Source: Seriola aureovittata (Eukaryota > Chordata > Actinopteri > Carangiformes > Carangidae). From it: 64,000 bases of DNA. Where the stretch lies: the NCBI RefSeq assembly GCF_021018895.1, contig NC_079374.1:5040212-5104211 (forward strand), given 5' to 3'. The notes under the pieces are model-generated. The model was not told the origin of the DNA and made no database searches. It saw only the letters and a program-made list of their open reading frames with translations. The translations under genes and the position numbers were made by a program. Below are positions 9,944 to 21,200 of the stretch, piece by piece. Within the stretch, counting starts at the first letter, position 1, and every line of letters begins with the position of its first letter.

Positions 9944-10622
9944 ACTCACTCTTGCTCAATGTCACTGTATAAACTAAGGGAACTATGTATTAATGAGCAG
10001 TGGTGGAAGAGTTAAGATGTTCTATTTTATTAAAAGTAAATTATAACTAAAACTAAGTCAGAAATCAACTTTGGTTCACAGAAGTAAACGTTTTCCGTCA
10101 CTCTCCATCCCTGCTAATGACAGTGCACGATTTCTTCATTTGGTTGTTGAAAATGTGATGAACTTTACCGCCGAGTTCTGTAGGAAAAGCTACGTGACGT
10201 GAAACGGTGCAGACTTGTCAACGCTAGTGCCAGTTTAAAATTTGGAAACTTGCAAATATCTAAAATGTTTTCTCAAAGATTTAGTGCTTCGTGTTTTTGT
10301 TTGCCAATCTGTTATAAACTGGAACACAATAGATAATCAAAAACTTGATCATTTGTCAATTGCAGGGGCGTAATAGAACACAAAATCCACATTTGGTGCA
10401 TTTTTGTACGATAGTATTTCTTGGCATTGACTGTAAAAAATGTTGACATTAAACAGTGTCTCGTTGGCCATAGTTCTTGGCGCTCAACGCAGTCATGTCG
10501 TAAATAAATAAAAAAATGTTAGTATTGCTCCACCATTATTCAAAAGGCTCCCAGTCTAAGGTTTTTTCATTCAGTTCTACACTTTATATGTATAGTCTGT
10601 AAAGCCTTTATTTTATTTTCAG

Positions 10623-10736
10623 CTTTTCCTCAGTTAAGCAGCTCTGTGGCCCCGGAGGTTCATCCATCAGTGGTGAGATTGACTGCCGACGCAGTGGATA
10701 ATTTCTGGGTGACTGCAGCTCCTTTATTCATGACAG
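10623..10736 (+). other. Candidate internal exon, plus strand
   Basis: It is bounded by TTTTATTTTCAG on the left and GACAG|gtacaa on the right and is 114 bases long. Frame 3 is open throughout (37 codons containing SSVAPEVHPSVVRLTADAVD). The length is a multiple of three. A stop-free frame of this length is expected fairly often by chance, and I do not recognise the peptide. It could be an exon of the divergent transcript starting near 9527. Confidence 0.3.
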
Positions 10737-10846
10737 GTACAACCTGACTGCTGTTGCCTGCCGGCTCTCTAACAGACACATTTGGAGGATGATGTCAAAA
10801 GTGTCTGTCTTTTTTTTTGTGTGTGTTTGTTTTGTTTTTGTTTCAG

Positions 10847-10878
10847 ATACTGTACACACCCAAAATTTAAACACCTGA
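10847..10878 (+). other. Candidate next exon with in-frame stop
   Basis: TTTTGTTTTTGTTTCAG forms a good acceptor 110 bases after the donor at 10737, a typical short fish intron. Continuing the open frame of the previous candidate exon gives DTVHTQNLNT and a stop at 10876-10878. The downstream end of the exon is unknown. Confidence 0.22.
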
Positions 10879-11768
10879 ACTTGATCCATAACATGACATC
10901 ACACAGTTTAATGATGAGTCACTACCCTTTGTCCAATGTCTCTCTAACTTACATCAGAGGCTCCCCCAGCTGTGATTGCTCTCATTTGTGTTTGCCATAA
11001 TGACAACACTTGTTATATATGTACAGTATATAGATCCAGGTGCTAACCAAATTAGCATAGTTTTGCTAACATGATGCAACAACCCAAGACCAGAACAATT
11101 TTAGACAACAGTGATTATTTGGTCGACGGGTTGTTAGGAAAAGTCATGTATGGAGCTGGATGTCCTGTTTCATACACAGAGCAAATACACCTACCGTTAC
11201 ATCCCATTATAAAGCAATGAAACGAGCTTCATTCGACATCACTTTCACTGCAAATCAATTTAAAACTGTGATAATTGTTTGGAAGAATCAAGTCTAGAAA
11301 TTTGGTGTATTGAGATTTTCAGAATTCAGTATATGATTAAAGATTGTGTTCAGATAAATGCAGAGTCTGAAGAGAGTTTAAGTTTTCATTAATGCCATAA
11401 ATTACGAGTTTAGATCATTCTGTATTGATTGTTTATTGGTGACTGATATATGATGTGATTGGTCAGCGATCGATTCGATTCAATTCATTTAAGTGCTGTC
11501 ATTCAGATTAAAAGAGAGACCTGTGTACAGGCGTAAACACGCACAGTTTGACGTGTTCATAGGATCACAGTTTTTATTAAACACTGACATGACTGGCTGA
11601 ACCTGGATGTTCAGACAGAGAGGACGGCTCCGCTGGTTTGTTATAGAGATCATAAAACCTTTTTAAAGGATCAGACGGCTGAAATCATTTCCAACAGGCG
11701 CTCAGAACGTTTGATGGGCTCCTTAGTTGTGTTAACTGGATTGACTGATTCTTCTCTGTTGCTCACGG

Positions 11769-11807
<39 letters not shown>

Positions 11808-13490
11808 TGCACACACACACACCTCTTTCCTTTGTCTCATTTACTTCTTTTTCTTGCTATATTCCCTTTTTTCTTTATTATTTCCCTCTTTCCCACTTTC
11901 ATTCCTCCTCCCCTCCTTCCCCTTGCCATATTCTCATCTTTCTTTACCCCCTTCTTTCTTCCCCTTTGATTCTAACATCTTCCTTCAGCCCTCCCTCACT
12001 TCCTTCCTTCCTTCCTGTTCTGTAGTTTCATAGTTTTGTCATCAGTGGCTTCCTTCTTTCAGTGATCACACCTAATTTCCAGAAACCTGCCTCTGCCTCC
12101 GACACTCTGCGTCGTCTCTTTCCTCTGACACCATTAGTGTGACTGACATAAACTGCAGCACACATCCAGTTACTCTTGCAAATTACATTAATTGGTTTAA
12201 TGAGGGTGCAATAATTGAAAGGTCAAAATTTGAAACTCAAATGTGACGTCGTAGACAACACTGGTCTAATTTGAACAAGAACCTGTAGAGCGATGCAGTC
12301 TGGCACTTTGTTCAACAAAGCTTGACTACTTATGGAGATCACGCCACCGAAGGTCAAAATATCATCTTTCAGAGATATTGAAACTGCTCCACCACCAGTG
12401 CAAGGTCAATAAAAGCTTGTTAACTTGTTTTTGGGGAATTGGTTATTAGTTTTTTCCCTTTGCCCTTCACAACCTCACTTCTTTAGCTGCAAATGAGTAT
12501 GAGTCTCAGCTGTAGGAGGCAAAGCTGGCTGGAAATATCTGATACACAACAAGCTGTTATATGGTAAATCAAGTCCCTGCACATCACACAACTAGATGGT
12601 TTAAGGACCCGATCAATGTTCCTCCAATAAGCTTAAAAACAACCATGTTGTTTAGATTTGGATGTGATACAAGTCTGTCCATCCACTGATGACTCCCACC
12701 TATCTGTCTCTTATGTAACAGCCACATGATGTGTAACCCATAGTGAGGATTTGCATGTTATTGAGTTAACACTTGCTTTGTGTTGTTGTGTGCCCGGGCC
12801 TCCCCTCGCTCTTTCTCTCTCGCTCTCAACTTCTTCGGCGTGTGTCTCGTCCCTCGGGGACGTACTGCTGGTCTCTGAGGACCACAAGAGCCAGATGGCT
12901 TCTGGATCGGCTGTTTCAGGACATTTTCCCCATTGATTTTTACAGCTCAGTCTGCCACCGGAACAGAGGAAGGAAGGTAGGGAGGAGGAGGGAGCTGGAG
13001 TCAGGGAGGGGGGAGAGAAAGTGTGTGTATGTGTGAGTGTGGTGGAGGAGTATGGATCAATACTACTACTGGCTGCCTTTAAGACCCTTAACAGATTCAC
13101 ATGCAGCATCTTGGTGAGATTCAATATTAAACAAGACTAGGTCAAAACCTAGTATATTGCTGGACCGTGTAGTATTTGCATTCTGCCTCGTGTCAGCTGG
13201 TTTCAGCCCTTTATCTGTTTGCTTCTATCCCACTCTCTGTGCTCACATATACAGTGTTTTAATACAGCTGAATTCACAATAAAGCTGTTTCAATTCCTAT
13301 TGTCAGACAATGGTACAAGTACGAAATAGTGACTGAAACACGGCCACATGTTAACCAGCAGTCACTTTCAGCCATTTCTAAGCTGCTGCTCTGCTGCAGG
13401 TAAAATCCTGATTTTATAACTGCAACGATGTGGGACAAAATCACCGTAGACAAATTAAAGACAAAGCCTGTGCTGTGATTTCAGCTAAGG
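10879..13490. other. No gene recognised; CA tract, pyrimidine-rich stretch and unassigned DNA
   Basis: It contains a CA microsatellite (11770-11821) followed by about 200 bases of CT-rich sequence, a GGAAGG-type stretch near 12965-13020 and AT-rich single-copy DNA. Open frames at 12711-13124 lack recognisable homology. An AATAAA at about 13279 could end a plus-strand transcript but nothing ties it to one. Confidence 0.7.
11770..11821. repeat. (CA)n microsatellite
   Basis: CA units interrupted once by CGCATG. Confidence 0.95.
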
Positions 13491-13695
13491 TTTGTCCATA
13501 AAGTTGCTACATTTGTCATTAGGTGCTTCTTTGAAGACAAAAGTAGATGAATGGGTCTAGCTACAAAGGTGCTACATTGGTAACGCAGTTTCTTTGTGTT
13601 AAATCATTTTCGAAGAGCAACCACCGATGGGGAAACTCCAACACATGGCCAGTTTCGCCAATGGTGGAACTTGATCACTCAGTCAGTCAGGCCAA
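13490..13695 (+). repeat. Repeat family F6, copy 1
   Basis: GGGGAAACTCCAACAC, then AATGGTGGAACTTGATCACT, matches 20094-20162 almost base for base, with weaker similarity upstream (gctac/agcgac blocks). It is a dispersed element of unknown class. Confidence 0.6.
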
Positions 13696-13699
13696 CCAA

Positions 13700-14000
13700 C
13701 AACTATTATAACTAGTACTATTATTCTACTACTACTGCAATTACTAAACTGTACTATACTAATAAACTATAAAAAAAATACTACTCCTCCACCTACTACT
13801 TTGATCGTTAAAGCTGACTCAGTTTTTCTGCTCTTGCTAATCCTATTTCTTCTACTATTAGTAGTTGTATTGTTACTACTTCTATGAAAGAGGTACAACT
13901 ACTACTAAATCTACTATAGTACTACCACAACCATAAATGCTGCTATGAATACTCTTGCTTACTAATACTAGTGCTACAACAGATGTTACTACTAGTCTTA
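13700..14000. repeat. Degenerate ACT/TAC trinucleotide region
   Basis: Many clustered ACTACT and TACTAC motifs, heavily mutated. A second patch lies at 14560-14680. The F3 element at 14065-14550 sits between the two patches, as if inserted into one old microsatellite. Confidence 0.7.
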
Positions 14001-14064
14001 ATCTACAATTCTGATTGCTAAGACCACAAGTATAACTGCTACTATGAGTAGCTGTAGAAAAGGA

Positions 14065-14550
14065 GCCCATAGGTCCTTTGTGCAGCATGTTATTATGACC
14101 CATAGGGACAGTTTGTTGTCCATCTAGTGGCTGAGTAATTATGACAGGAGCAAAGGGAAAAGCAGTGACAAAGTCCAGTTGGCGTGGACGGATGCATCAA
14201 CAAAACACAGGAATGTGACAGAGGTGAGACGTTCGATTCAGTTCATGTTGTTTCATTTATCCATGACCACTCGAGAAAGTTAACCATGTTGTTATCATTG
14301 TAACCATGACAGCAAAGATTGTCTAATGTAACCCGAACCACCATCTTTTCCTAAACCTAAACAAGCCGTTTTTACGCTTAAACCAAGCCATGACTGTTTA
14401 CTATGGTACCCATGGCGACAGAGGTAAGCTATACCGCTGTCGGTACGGTGACAACCATGACAACCAAAATCTGGTACGCCTGCTGCCATAGGGGCACTAT
14501 TTCAGGAGATAATCCTATGGGTCGTATCAGACGACCTACATAGTTGTTGA
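14065..14550 (+). mobile_element. F3 non-autonomous element, copy A (near full length)
   Basis: It starts CCCATAGGTC and ends with GACGACCTACATAG. The reverse of that end, CTATGTAGGTCGTC, and the CCCATAGGTCGTC start seen in other copies form short terminal inverted repeats. Internal landmarks are CTAAACCTAAAC, CCATGGCGACAG and TATTTCAGGAGATAATCCTA. These recur in copy B (61975-62460) and, inverted, in copies C (46810-47262) and D (54720-55135). No open frame is present. This looks like a MITE-type DNA element; the superfamily is unknown. Confidence 0.65.
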
Positions 14551-17500
14551 GGTTGGAAACTACAGAACTACTACAACTACAACCATTATCACTACTCCTC
14601 CACATACTACTACTACTGTTACTCTTCTCCTACAGTACAACTACTGCCACCACCACCATTAACACTACTTCAACCGCTACAGCTATAACTTTGTCTCCTC
14701 TGTTGTTGCAAATGAAGAGAAAATGAGAATAATCATTAAAAAGTCAAAAGAAGATTAAGAGGAAAAAAGAAGCAGAGACGTAAAAGGAGACAGAGAGAGA
14801 AAGAATTTCATGGTAAAATGGATCCCCTGTGTAATTTCATGTTTTAGTTTCTGGCTAAAAGCAGTGAACACCATAAGAGGAGAAAATACAAAAGCGGCAC
14901 GTCTCTCTCTCTCTGTGTGTGGGCTGCATGTCTCTCTTCCACACAACCTTTTAAAATCTGGGCATTTCTGTCCAGCTCCACACACACTCAGTGTTGTAAT
15001 CTTATTATTGTGTTGTGTTGTTTTGGCACAGAGAGGAACTGGAGGGAGAGGAGGGGGAGGGGGAGGGGGAGGGGGAGAAATGGTTGGAGGAGGATTTTAT
15101 CACTGCATTTCCATAATCTAATCAGGGCTGGAACGTCAGGATGGTGAAATAGAAGTTAGGAGGAAATTTCTAGTAATTACTAGTCAAGATTAAAGCAAGT
15201 TAATTTTGAAAAAGTTTCTTGGTAGCAGCAAAGTGAAATTGTACAAAGCCAACATTTTTACAGAAATGTAAAATAACCGTGGGTGGGATGATGGGTTACT
15301 ACTCCCATAAACTTGTGATTGTGTTTCAGTTTTTAGAGAAAACCATTTTTGTGTTCACACGTAATCATTATATCTTATCCTGGTTTTGAGAAATATGTGG
15401 GTTTGGTTACTGAGAAACAAGCAGAAGGACTGTGGCATATAAACGTCTTATCCAGGTTTGTGGTCAGTGTCTGCTGCAGTATTTGTGCGGTTGCAACAAG
15501 AATCAGTTTTTGAATCTTGAAGACTTTTCAAAGCTCATCCAGCGGCATTCAGCTCTACTGGTTTGTGCAGAGCCTCAGGCTTTGCAAGAGTTTCATTTTC
15601 AAGCTTCACACTGTATTTTAATTATTTCTTTCTTGAGAAAACCAACAGTAGTAGGTATGAAGGGATCTATGAGAGGCTGACTGAGGAGATCTGAGGGATT
15701 CTGTGTGTTTGGCAATCAGTCAGTCAAAGATTGAGGTAGATCCAGGATAATAATGCAAGGCAGCTACATGCTCTCACTTCTGTCAGCTGAGTGGAAACCT
15801 TGACACTTCACACATAAAGACCATTCCCATTAATACCCATTGATTTTCTAGTCAGTCAGAAAGGAGCACATATTAAACAACTGAGGACAACATTGGACAA
15901 TAGGTAGTGACAAGTTGCTAGGCAACCCCTGAAATCCCATTAGAACATGAATTTCTGTACCAAGAACAGAAAGACATCCATCATACAGTGTTAGCCTCAC
16001 TAATTTATGATGTAATTTGCACAGAAAAGGCAAAATAAATGTTAAGTTAGAGATGTGGACAATAAGAGTCAGAAACTCTGCAAAGATCAGGAGGATCGTG
16101 AACTTAAGGTGAGCAGTGCTCCATGGTGAATGGTGATGAATGATGGTAAGTGGAAACTTAAAATACTAAATATGTCCTTATAATATTGTAATTATGAGAA
16201 TTTATGAATATTTTACTTTGTATCTCATAATTTAAGTTAGTATGTTATATTTTTTGTTTTTGATTATGTGCTTTCCAGTTGTTAAAAAAATCTTAAAAGA
16301 GAATGACTGGCAGTGATTAGATCAGCTGATCAATAAATGATTACAATTCTTCAAAACCACACAGTGTATAATTTTATCTGCCAACTGTCAACCCTAACTG
16401 GGTAAGGTACAGGTAAGTTGTGAGGCTCAAATCATATTCATACATTGATCCAACAGTTATGATGTGTGTCCCTGCCTCAACTTCCAATTTCAAAAATTAC
16501 TATGATCATTTTTTAAAGAAATCTGTCAATCTGTCACTCAACAGCCGAGCACTGTTCCTGCAGGCCTGGGATATTGTATGCATACAAATGTACTCGGTAA
16601 CAAGAAAAATGCTGATCATAGGTCAAGTCAGAGCAAGCCTAGAAAAAGTTCATCTTTTCAAGAAATAAAAACTAGTGCAATCGAGCTAAGTGAGACCCTG
16701 AGGCACGCCTGAGGCCTGAGCTCTCTCCGGTCTCCAGAGAACTGCACCACAAACACAAAGTCCTCCTCCCTGCAGAGTGGAATGCACGTAATCCTGAATC
16801 AAGGTGGACAACACACCAAACAACACACAAACCCTCTCTGCCTCTGCAGCCCTAACAGAGGGAGGCAACACTAACACCATGTTCTGCTTTCAGGGGCCCC
16901 AGCTGGATCAGCGAAGCGGACATCAGGATGCAGCAGAACGTTTCTGTCTGCTACAGAGAACCAGAGGTGAAACCACAAACTGTGAACCATGAGCAAAATG
17001 ATGAACCAAAGTCCTCAAAATAACACAGGGACAACTGGGCATACAGCACGGTAGCAGCAATGGAAAGCAACTGAAATAAAGCTTATAGTAGACCTGTTCT
17101 AACAGTAAATTCATGCGCCCTCATAATGCATTCTGACAAGGTGTTTGAGGGTGTTTTCACCTTCAAACACTGATTAAATTATGGCATGTGACCTCACTGT
17201 GTAGGTCAAACATTTTGTCATCACCGGCACACTTCACACATTCACACCACTGGGACTGTAATTATATATTAACAAATTTTCAATAACAAACTTAAAAATA
17301 TTACAGTTTCTCATAATTTTAAATTTTGGGGTTTGTTGGGGTGGGTGGTGCTAATTCTCCGGCTGGCTGCCATTAAACCCACTGCAGAAGAAGAGGGTAC
17401 AGCGGGATGACATCAAAAGAGCGCCAGTCACATCTCAATGGATGGTAACATGATGGAAATATCGCATTTATGTTTTTTTCGTGTGCAAATTTGAAGGTTT

Positions 17501-17741
17501 CAGTCTCTGTTAGTCTGCACAGGTCGGATGTTTTCATCCCTTCAGCGGAAGCTTGAGAAAAAAATAAGTCAAATGCTTCATTTATGTCATGATTTATTCT
17601 GTTTGGAATTTGTTTCAATTGCACTTTGTCTCATTATGTTTTTATTGAATTCACCTGCTTTTCCACATCAGCCCAGCAGAAATCTTTTTTGCAATATTTC
17701 TCCTTTTTTTCCCTGAATTGTTTCCACTCATTCCACACACT
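14551..17741. other. No gene recognised; G-quadruplex motif and one candidate exon
   Basis: Mostly single-copy DNA. Four G5 tracts separated by single A bases at 15053-15075 form an ideal G-quadruplex motif. A 249-base open frame from about 15432 on the plus strand has no recognisable similarity. A consensus donor TACAG|gtaagt lies at about 16412 without a convincing exon. A candidate exon is listed at 16894. Confidence 0.65.
16894..16966 (+). other. Candidate 73-base exon, plus strand
   Basis: On the left, CACTAAC (branch-point consensus) lies about 20 bases before GTTCTGCTTTCAG. On the right, ACCAGAG|gtgaaa is a reasonable donor. All three frames are open, one containing WISEADIRMQQNVSVCYREP. 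I do not recognise the peptide and could not connect the exon to others. Confidence 0.2.
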
Positions 17742-18130
17742 TTAAAGGTGCCATTTGTTTTGCTATTGCTACATAGCCAACACTAGCATTAACAGCTGTT
17801 TACTTACCGGTTTTGCAGAGAGCTTCAGCCATTGTTGCATTTACAAGACAAGATGTTATAATACGCCTCTGCAGCGCCACTTCTTCAGAGCAGCCGGACC
17901 AACTGGGCTGAGGCTAGCCGATTAGCTAACCAGCTAGCTGATGCTTACTTCAGTAAAAGAAAGGAAGTGATAGAAATGGAAGCAAAACTAGAGGGTTGCT
18001 TAGCAACACTGCAGACAGCTCTTGATGCTGAACTCGCAACGTTTCTTTTAGACTGGTCAGTAAACAGCTGTTAATGCTAATGTAAGCAATAGCATGTAGC
18101 AATAGCAAAAGTTACAAATAGCTCCTTCAA
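17742..18130. mobile_element. F2 element with long terminal inverted repeats
   Basis: It starts TTAAAGGTGCCATTTGTTTT and continues GCTATTGCTACATAGCCAA. It ends with the reverse complement (TAGCAATAGC, GTTACAAATAGCTCCTTCAA), giving imperfect inverted arms of about 60 bases that also share TTAACAGCTGTTTA. The interior has no open frame. It is related to 34880-35110, 40881-41432 and 45594-45755. This is a foldback or MITE-type element. Confidence 0.65.
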
Positions 18131-18390
18131 GCCAAAGTAGAAACTCCAACATGTTAATGGTAGCAGTTTCATGGATGCCTCATTAGGCTGAAAAACTGTC
18201 ACATGATTGTCACACACACACATTTCAACAATATATGTCTGTCAGTCAGTCAGTGAGGGAGAGACACTGTCATAGTTCACACCACCTCTACAGTCCATTA
18301 TTGTCATACTTTACATATCATGGCACTGACATCCAGGACATGTCAACATACTCACACACAGCACGTAGACAAAATGCATTCAGTCTCTTT

Positions 18391-18391
<1 letters not shown>

Positions 18392-18448
<57 letters not shown>
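18392..18448. repeat. (CA)n microsatellite
   Basis: About 28 perfect CA units. Confidence 0.97.
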
Positions 18449-18453
<5 letters not shown>

Positions 18454-18539
18454 CACCTGCCTTCCTACCATTAAATAGAACACATTTCCCAGCCTCCACT
18501 TGCTAAACATGTAGCTGTGATATTTCCTGTCTGCTCCCC

Positions 18540-18670
18540 TCCTCCTCTCATGTCTGTGATATTTTTAATAATAGGGAGGAAGAAGCAATATATCCTCGAG
18601 CTGAGGGAGCGATACAGGGTTAAGCATATTCTGCAGCTAATTGCGCTTTCTGGTTTTTAATAAAGAAAAA
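18540..18670. other. Candidate conserved non-coding block
   Basis: Single-copy AT-rich sequence free of simple repeats, with homeodomain-like TAATTGCG and AT-rich TTTTTAATAATAG. It is flanked by microsatellites. The call is by composition only. Confidence 0.2.
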
Positions 18671-18848
18671 CCACATGCCTGCAGGTCTGTGTGTGCGTGT
18701 GCGTGCGTGTGTGTCTGTTTGTTTTCATACCAGCAGCAGGCATGAGCAAATAGTTGAAAAGTGAAATACCTTTTGGCACTGTGTGTGCAGAACTTGTGTC
18801 TCATTCGGTGTGTTTTTAAACATACGTGTCCATATGTGTTGTGTTGTG

Positions 18849-18849
<1 letters not shown>

Positions 18850-18916
<67 letters not shown>
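18850..18916. repeat. (TG)n microsatellite
   Basis: About 33 TG units preceded by GTGTT units. Confidence 0.97.
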
Positions 18917-18917
<1 letters not shown>

Positions 18918-19499
18918 TGTAATAGTGACAGCATGAACAGTGACATTTTCTAGCCATTGGGGAACCATTTGTCTGTTTCCCATTCTGGCTTGCTTACTAT
19001 AAAAGAGGGACGAACTACACTGCAACTGCATTTGTGGTTATAAAAATTTTCTTTCGTTTTTAACATTTTTTTTATTATTGTTCGACTAACAATCAAACAT
19101 CCAAATTAATTCAGTTTAAAATTATATATAACTGAGTAAAAAAAAAATCCTCACATTTAAGAAGCTGGAATATTATACTGAACCACTTATTTCCCGTGAT
19201 TGACTCATTGATTAATCCACTAATTGTTTTAGCACCCAATTTAGTATTACTTCTGATATTAGAATTACAATTGTGCGTTAATTAAAATGAATTCGGACAA
19301 TTTTATCCGATCTCTGCAGTAAAATCACTCTTTGACCTGGTTGATTAATATATAGGTTACTTACTTCTTTGTGGCATAAAATCTCATAATTCAACTATGC
19401 ACCACTGTTTGTGTGTAGTTATTGTTAAAACCGACAGATACTTTTAACATCAAATCTTGGTTTTGAATTGCGGATCTGAACAAATTACGGTGGACAGGG

Positions 19500-19690
19500 T
19501 TTGGGGTAAAATTTCAAACTTTTTGGTTTGAAATCCCTTATGATATCACCGTCTTTCTATTCGTGGTCCTTCCGATCTTGTTAATCATCTCTCGTGACCC
19601 CTTGGTCTTGCAACCCTTATCATGATGCCATGCTTAGATCTACAGGTTGGGAGCCATTGTTTAAAGTGGGATATTGTCTCATTGGTCTAA
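19500..19690 (+). repeat. Teleost interspersed repeat fragment
   Basis: The CTCGTGACCCCTTGG block followed by AGGTTGGGAGCCATTGTTTA resembles a dispersed repeat known to me from teleost introns. There is one copy here and the class is unknown. Confidence 0.4.
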
Positions 19691-20009
19691 AGAAGGTTCT
19701 TATAGCAAAATCTTTTTTTTGCCTACTCAGTCAACATGTGTTTGCAGCTGCTAGCCTTGCCCACAGAAATAAAATTTGAATGAAATTTTGCAAGACAAGG
19801 TCAAAACTAGTCGTCTGACAAAATCACCACACACATAAGCTAAAGACAGATAGAAAGTAAGAAGCTCATTCATGTCAGCTGCCATACAGTTTGCATAGAG
19901 AGGTGTGCCTGTGGAGGGAAAGCTTGACCTTGTGTTGGCATGGCAATACTGGCGACTGTCTTCTATGGAAAGTTTGTCTAATAAGTAACTAGATTTGTTG
20001 CTGGATGCT

Positions 20010-20165
20010 TTTATAGAAAAACGTTGCTAAACAGTTCTGAAAAGTTAGTAAATCTAGCGACAAAGTTGGCAACACTGTTTGTTTTTGTAAGACCAATGGG
20101 GGAAACTCCAACACTTGGCTGGTTGAACAATGGTGTAACTTGATCACTCAGTCAGCTACATGCTT
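20010..20165 (+). repeat. Repeat family F6, copy 2
   Basis: It shares GGGGAAACTCCAACACTTGG and TGTAACTTGATCACTCAGTC with 13627-13695. The upstream part has GTTGCTAAACAG and ATCTAGCGACAAAGTTG, motifs of a widespread teleost repeat. Confidence 0.6.
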
Positions 20166-20929
20166 GTTTATAGGGCTGGCCCTGCTGTTGCAGTCCAGCC
20201 AGTAAGTTATCAAATTTTGTCACTTGATACAAACATCAGCAAATGTAGCCGATGGTCAATAATTCAAAGTGGTTTTTGTGTTGCATTACTGACAGCTCAG
20301 ATGAGGGATTAAGTCTGATGTGTCTTTGTCACTTAATACTGTACATGAGACCACATATTCACGAATCACATATTTACTGTACAAGCAGGATGTACTAGGA
20401 AAAATATTTTTATTTAAGGCCAAGAGCTTAGTTAACAATAGTATTTTGGGAAATTTTCTCATAATATATTCAAAAACTTCAGGAAATTCTAAGAAAACTC
20501 AAAATTTCACATGTAAGCTTCACTCATCCTCACTCATATCCACGATTTTACGCTTGCTGCTGTTGCTTGGGCACAAGTCATTTAGGACTTCAGCTCCAGA
20601 GGTAAACATTGGTGGCTCTTCGTGTTAGTTTTTGTGTGCATTGTGGCTGCAGTTCCACCATAAGCAAATCCCGAGAAACAATAAGGGTGAAAGCCAAGTG
20701 TGGGAAAGGAAAAGCCATGAAACTGAATGGTGGGTGGATGTTGGATGGCTGAAGAGCCCGTGGAGACATTATGTTCTTTATGAAGCCATAAAACAAAAGG
20801 CTGCTGCCTTTCCCTTCATCCTGTCATCACAGTGACCTTCGTTTGATGACCGGCCCTCGTCACTGGCTGTTTAAGGGCCCGGGTAATGGATGTTTATACA
20901 TACCAGACATATACCACCACGTATAACCA

Positions 20930-21200
20930 CATCATCATCCTTACACCGCCACATCACACTGGGCAATAATCTGCCCCAGGCTCTAGGGTTTTATGATTGA
21001 CAGATTCGAATAAATCTTCTCATTTGGATATGCTGTGACAGGAATTAATTACCAGTCAATTGTGTCTAACATATTAATTTAGAGGAGATTATACAATGCA
21101 TTAGCCTGGCACTTATTAAGCCTGGTTATGTACGCCTGCGTTTGTGTATTGAAATCGCACAGGCGGAAAATTCAGTCCAATTTGCCATGCTTGGCTCCGG
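20930..21200. promoter_or_regulatory. Candidate distal regulatory element (conserved-element-like)
   Basis: About 270 bases of non-repetitive sequence with many homeodomain cores (GGAATTAATTACC, ATTAATTTAG) and a perfect PBX-MEIS site TGATTGACAG at 20994-21003. The klf7 promoter carries the identical 10-mer. The composition is typical of deeply conserved enhancers of developmental genes, but conservation itself was not tested. Confidence 0.35.

Noticed and set aside
12711..13124. Open frames on both strands in a CpG-containing stretch
   Set aside because: No recognisable motif; much of the minus-strand frame derives from CT-rich low-complexity sequence.
15432..15680. 82-codon plus-strand open frame with protein-like composition
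   Set aside because: It needs a non-ATG start, has no splice or promoter support and matches no family I recognise.
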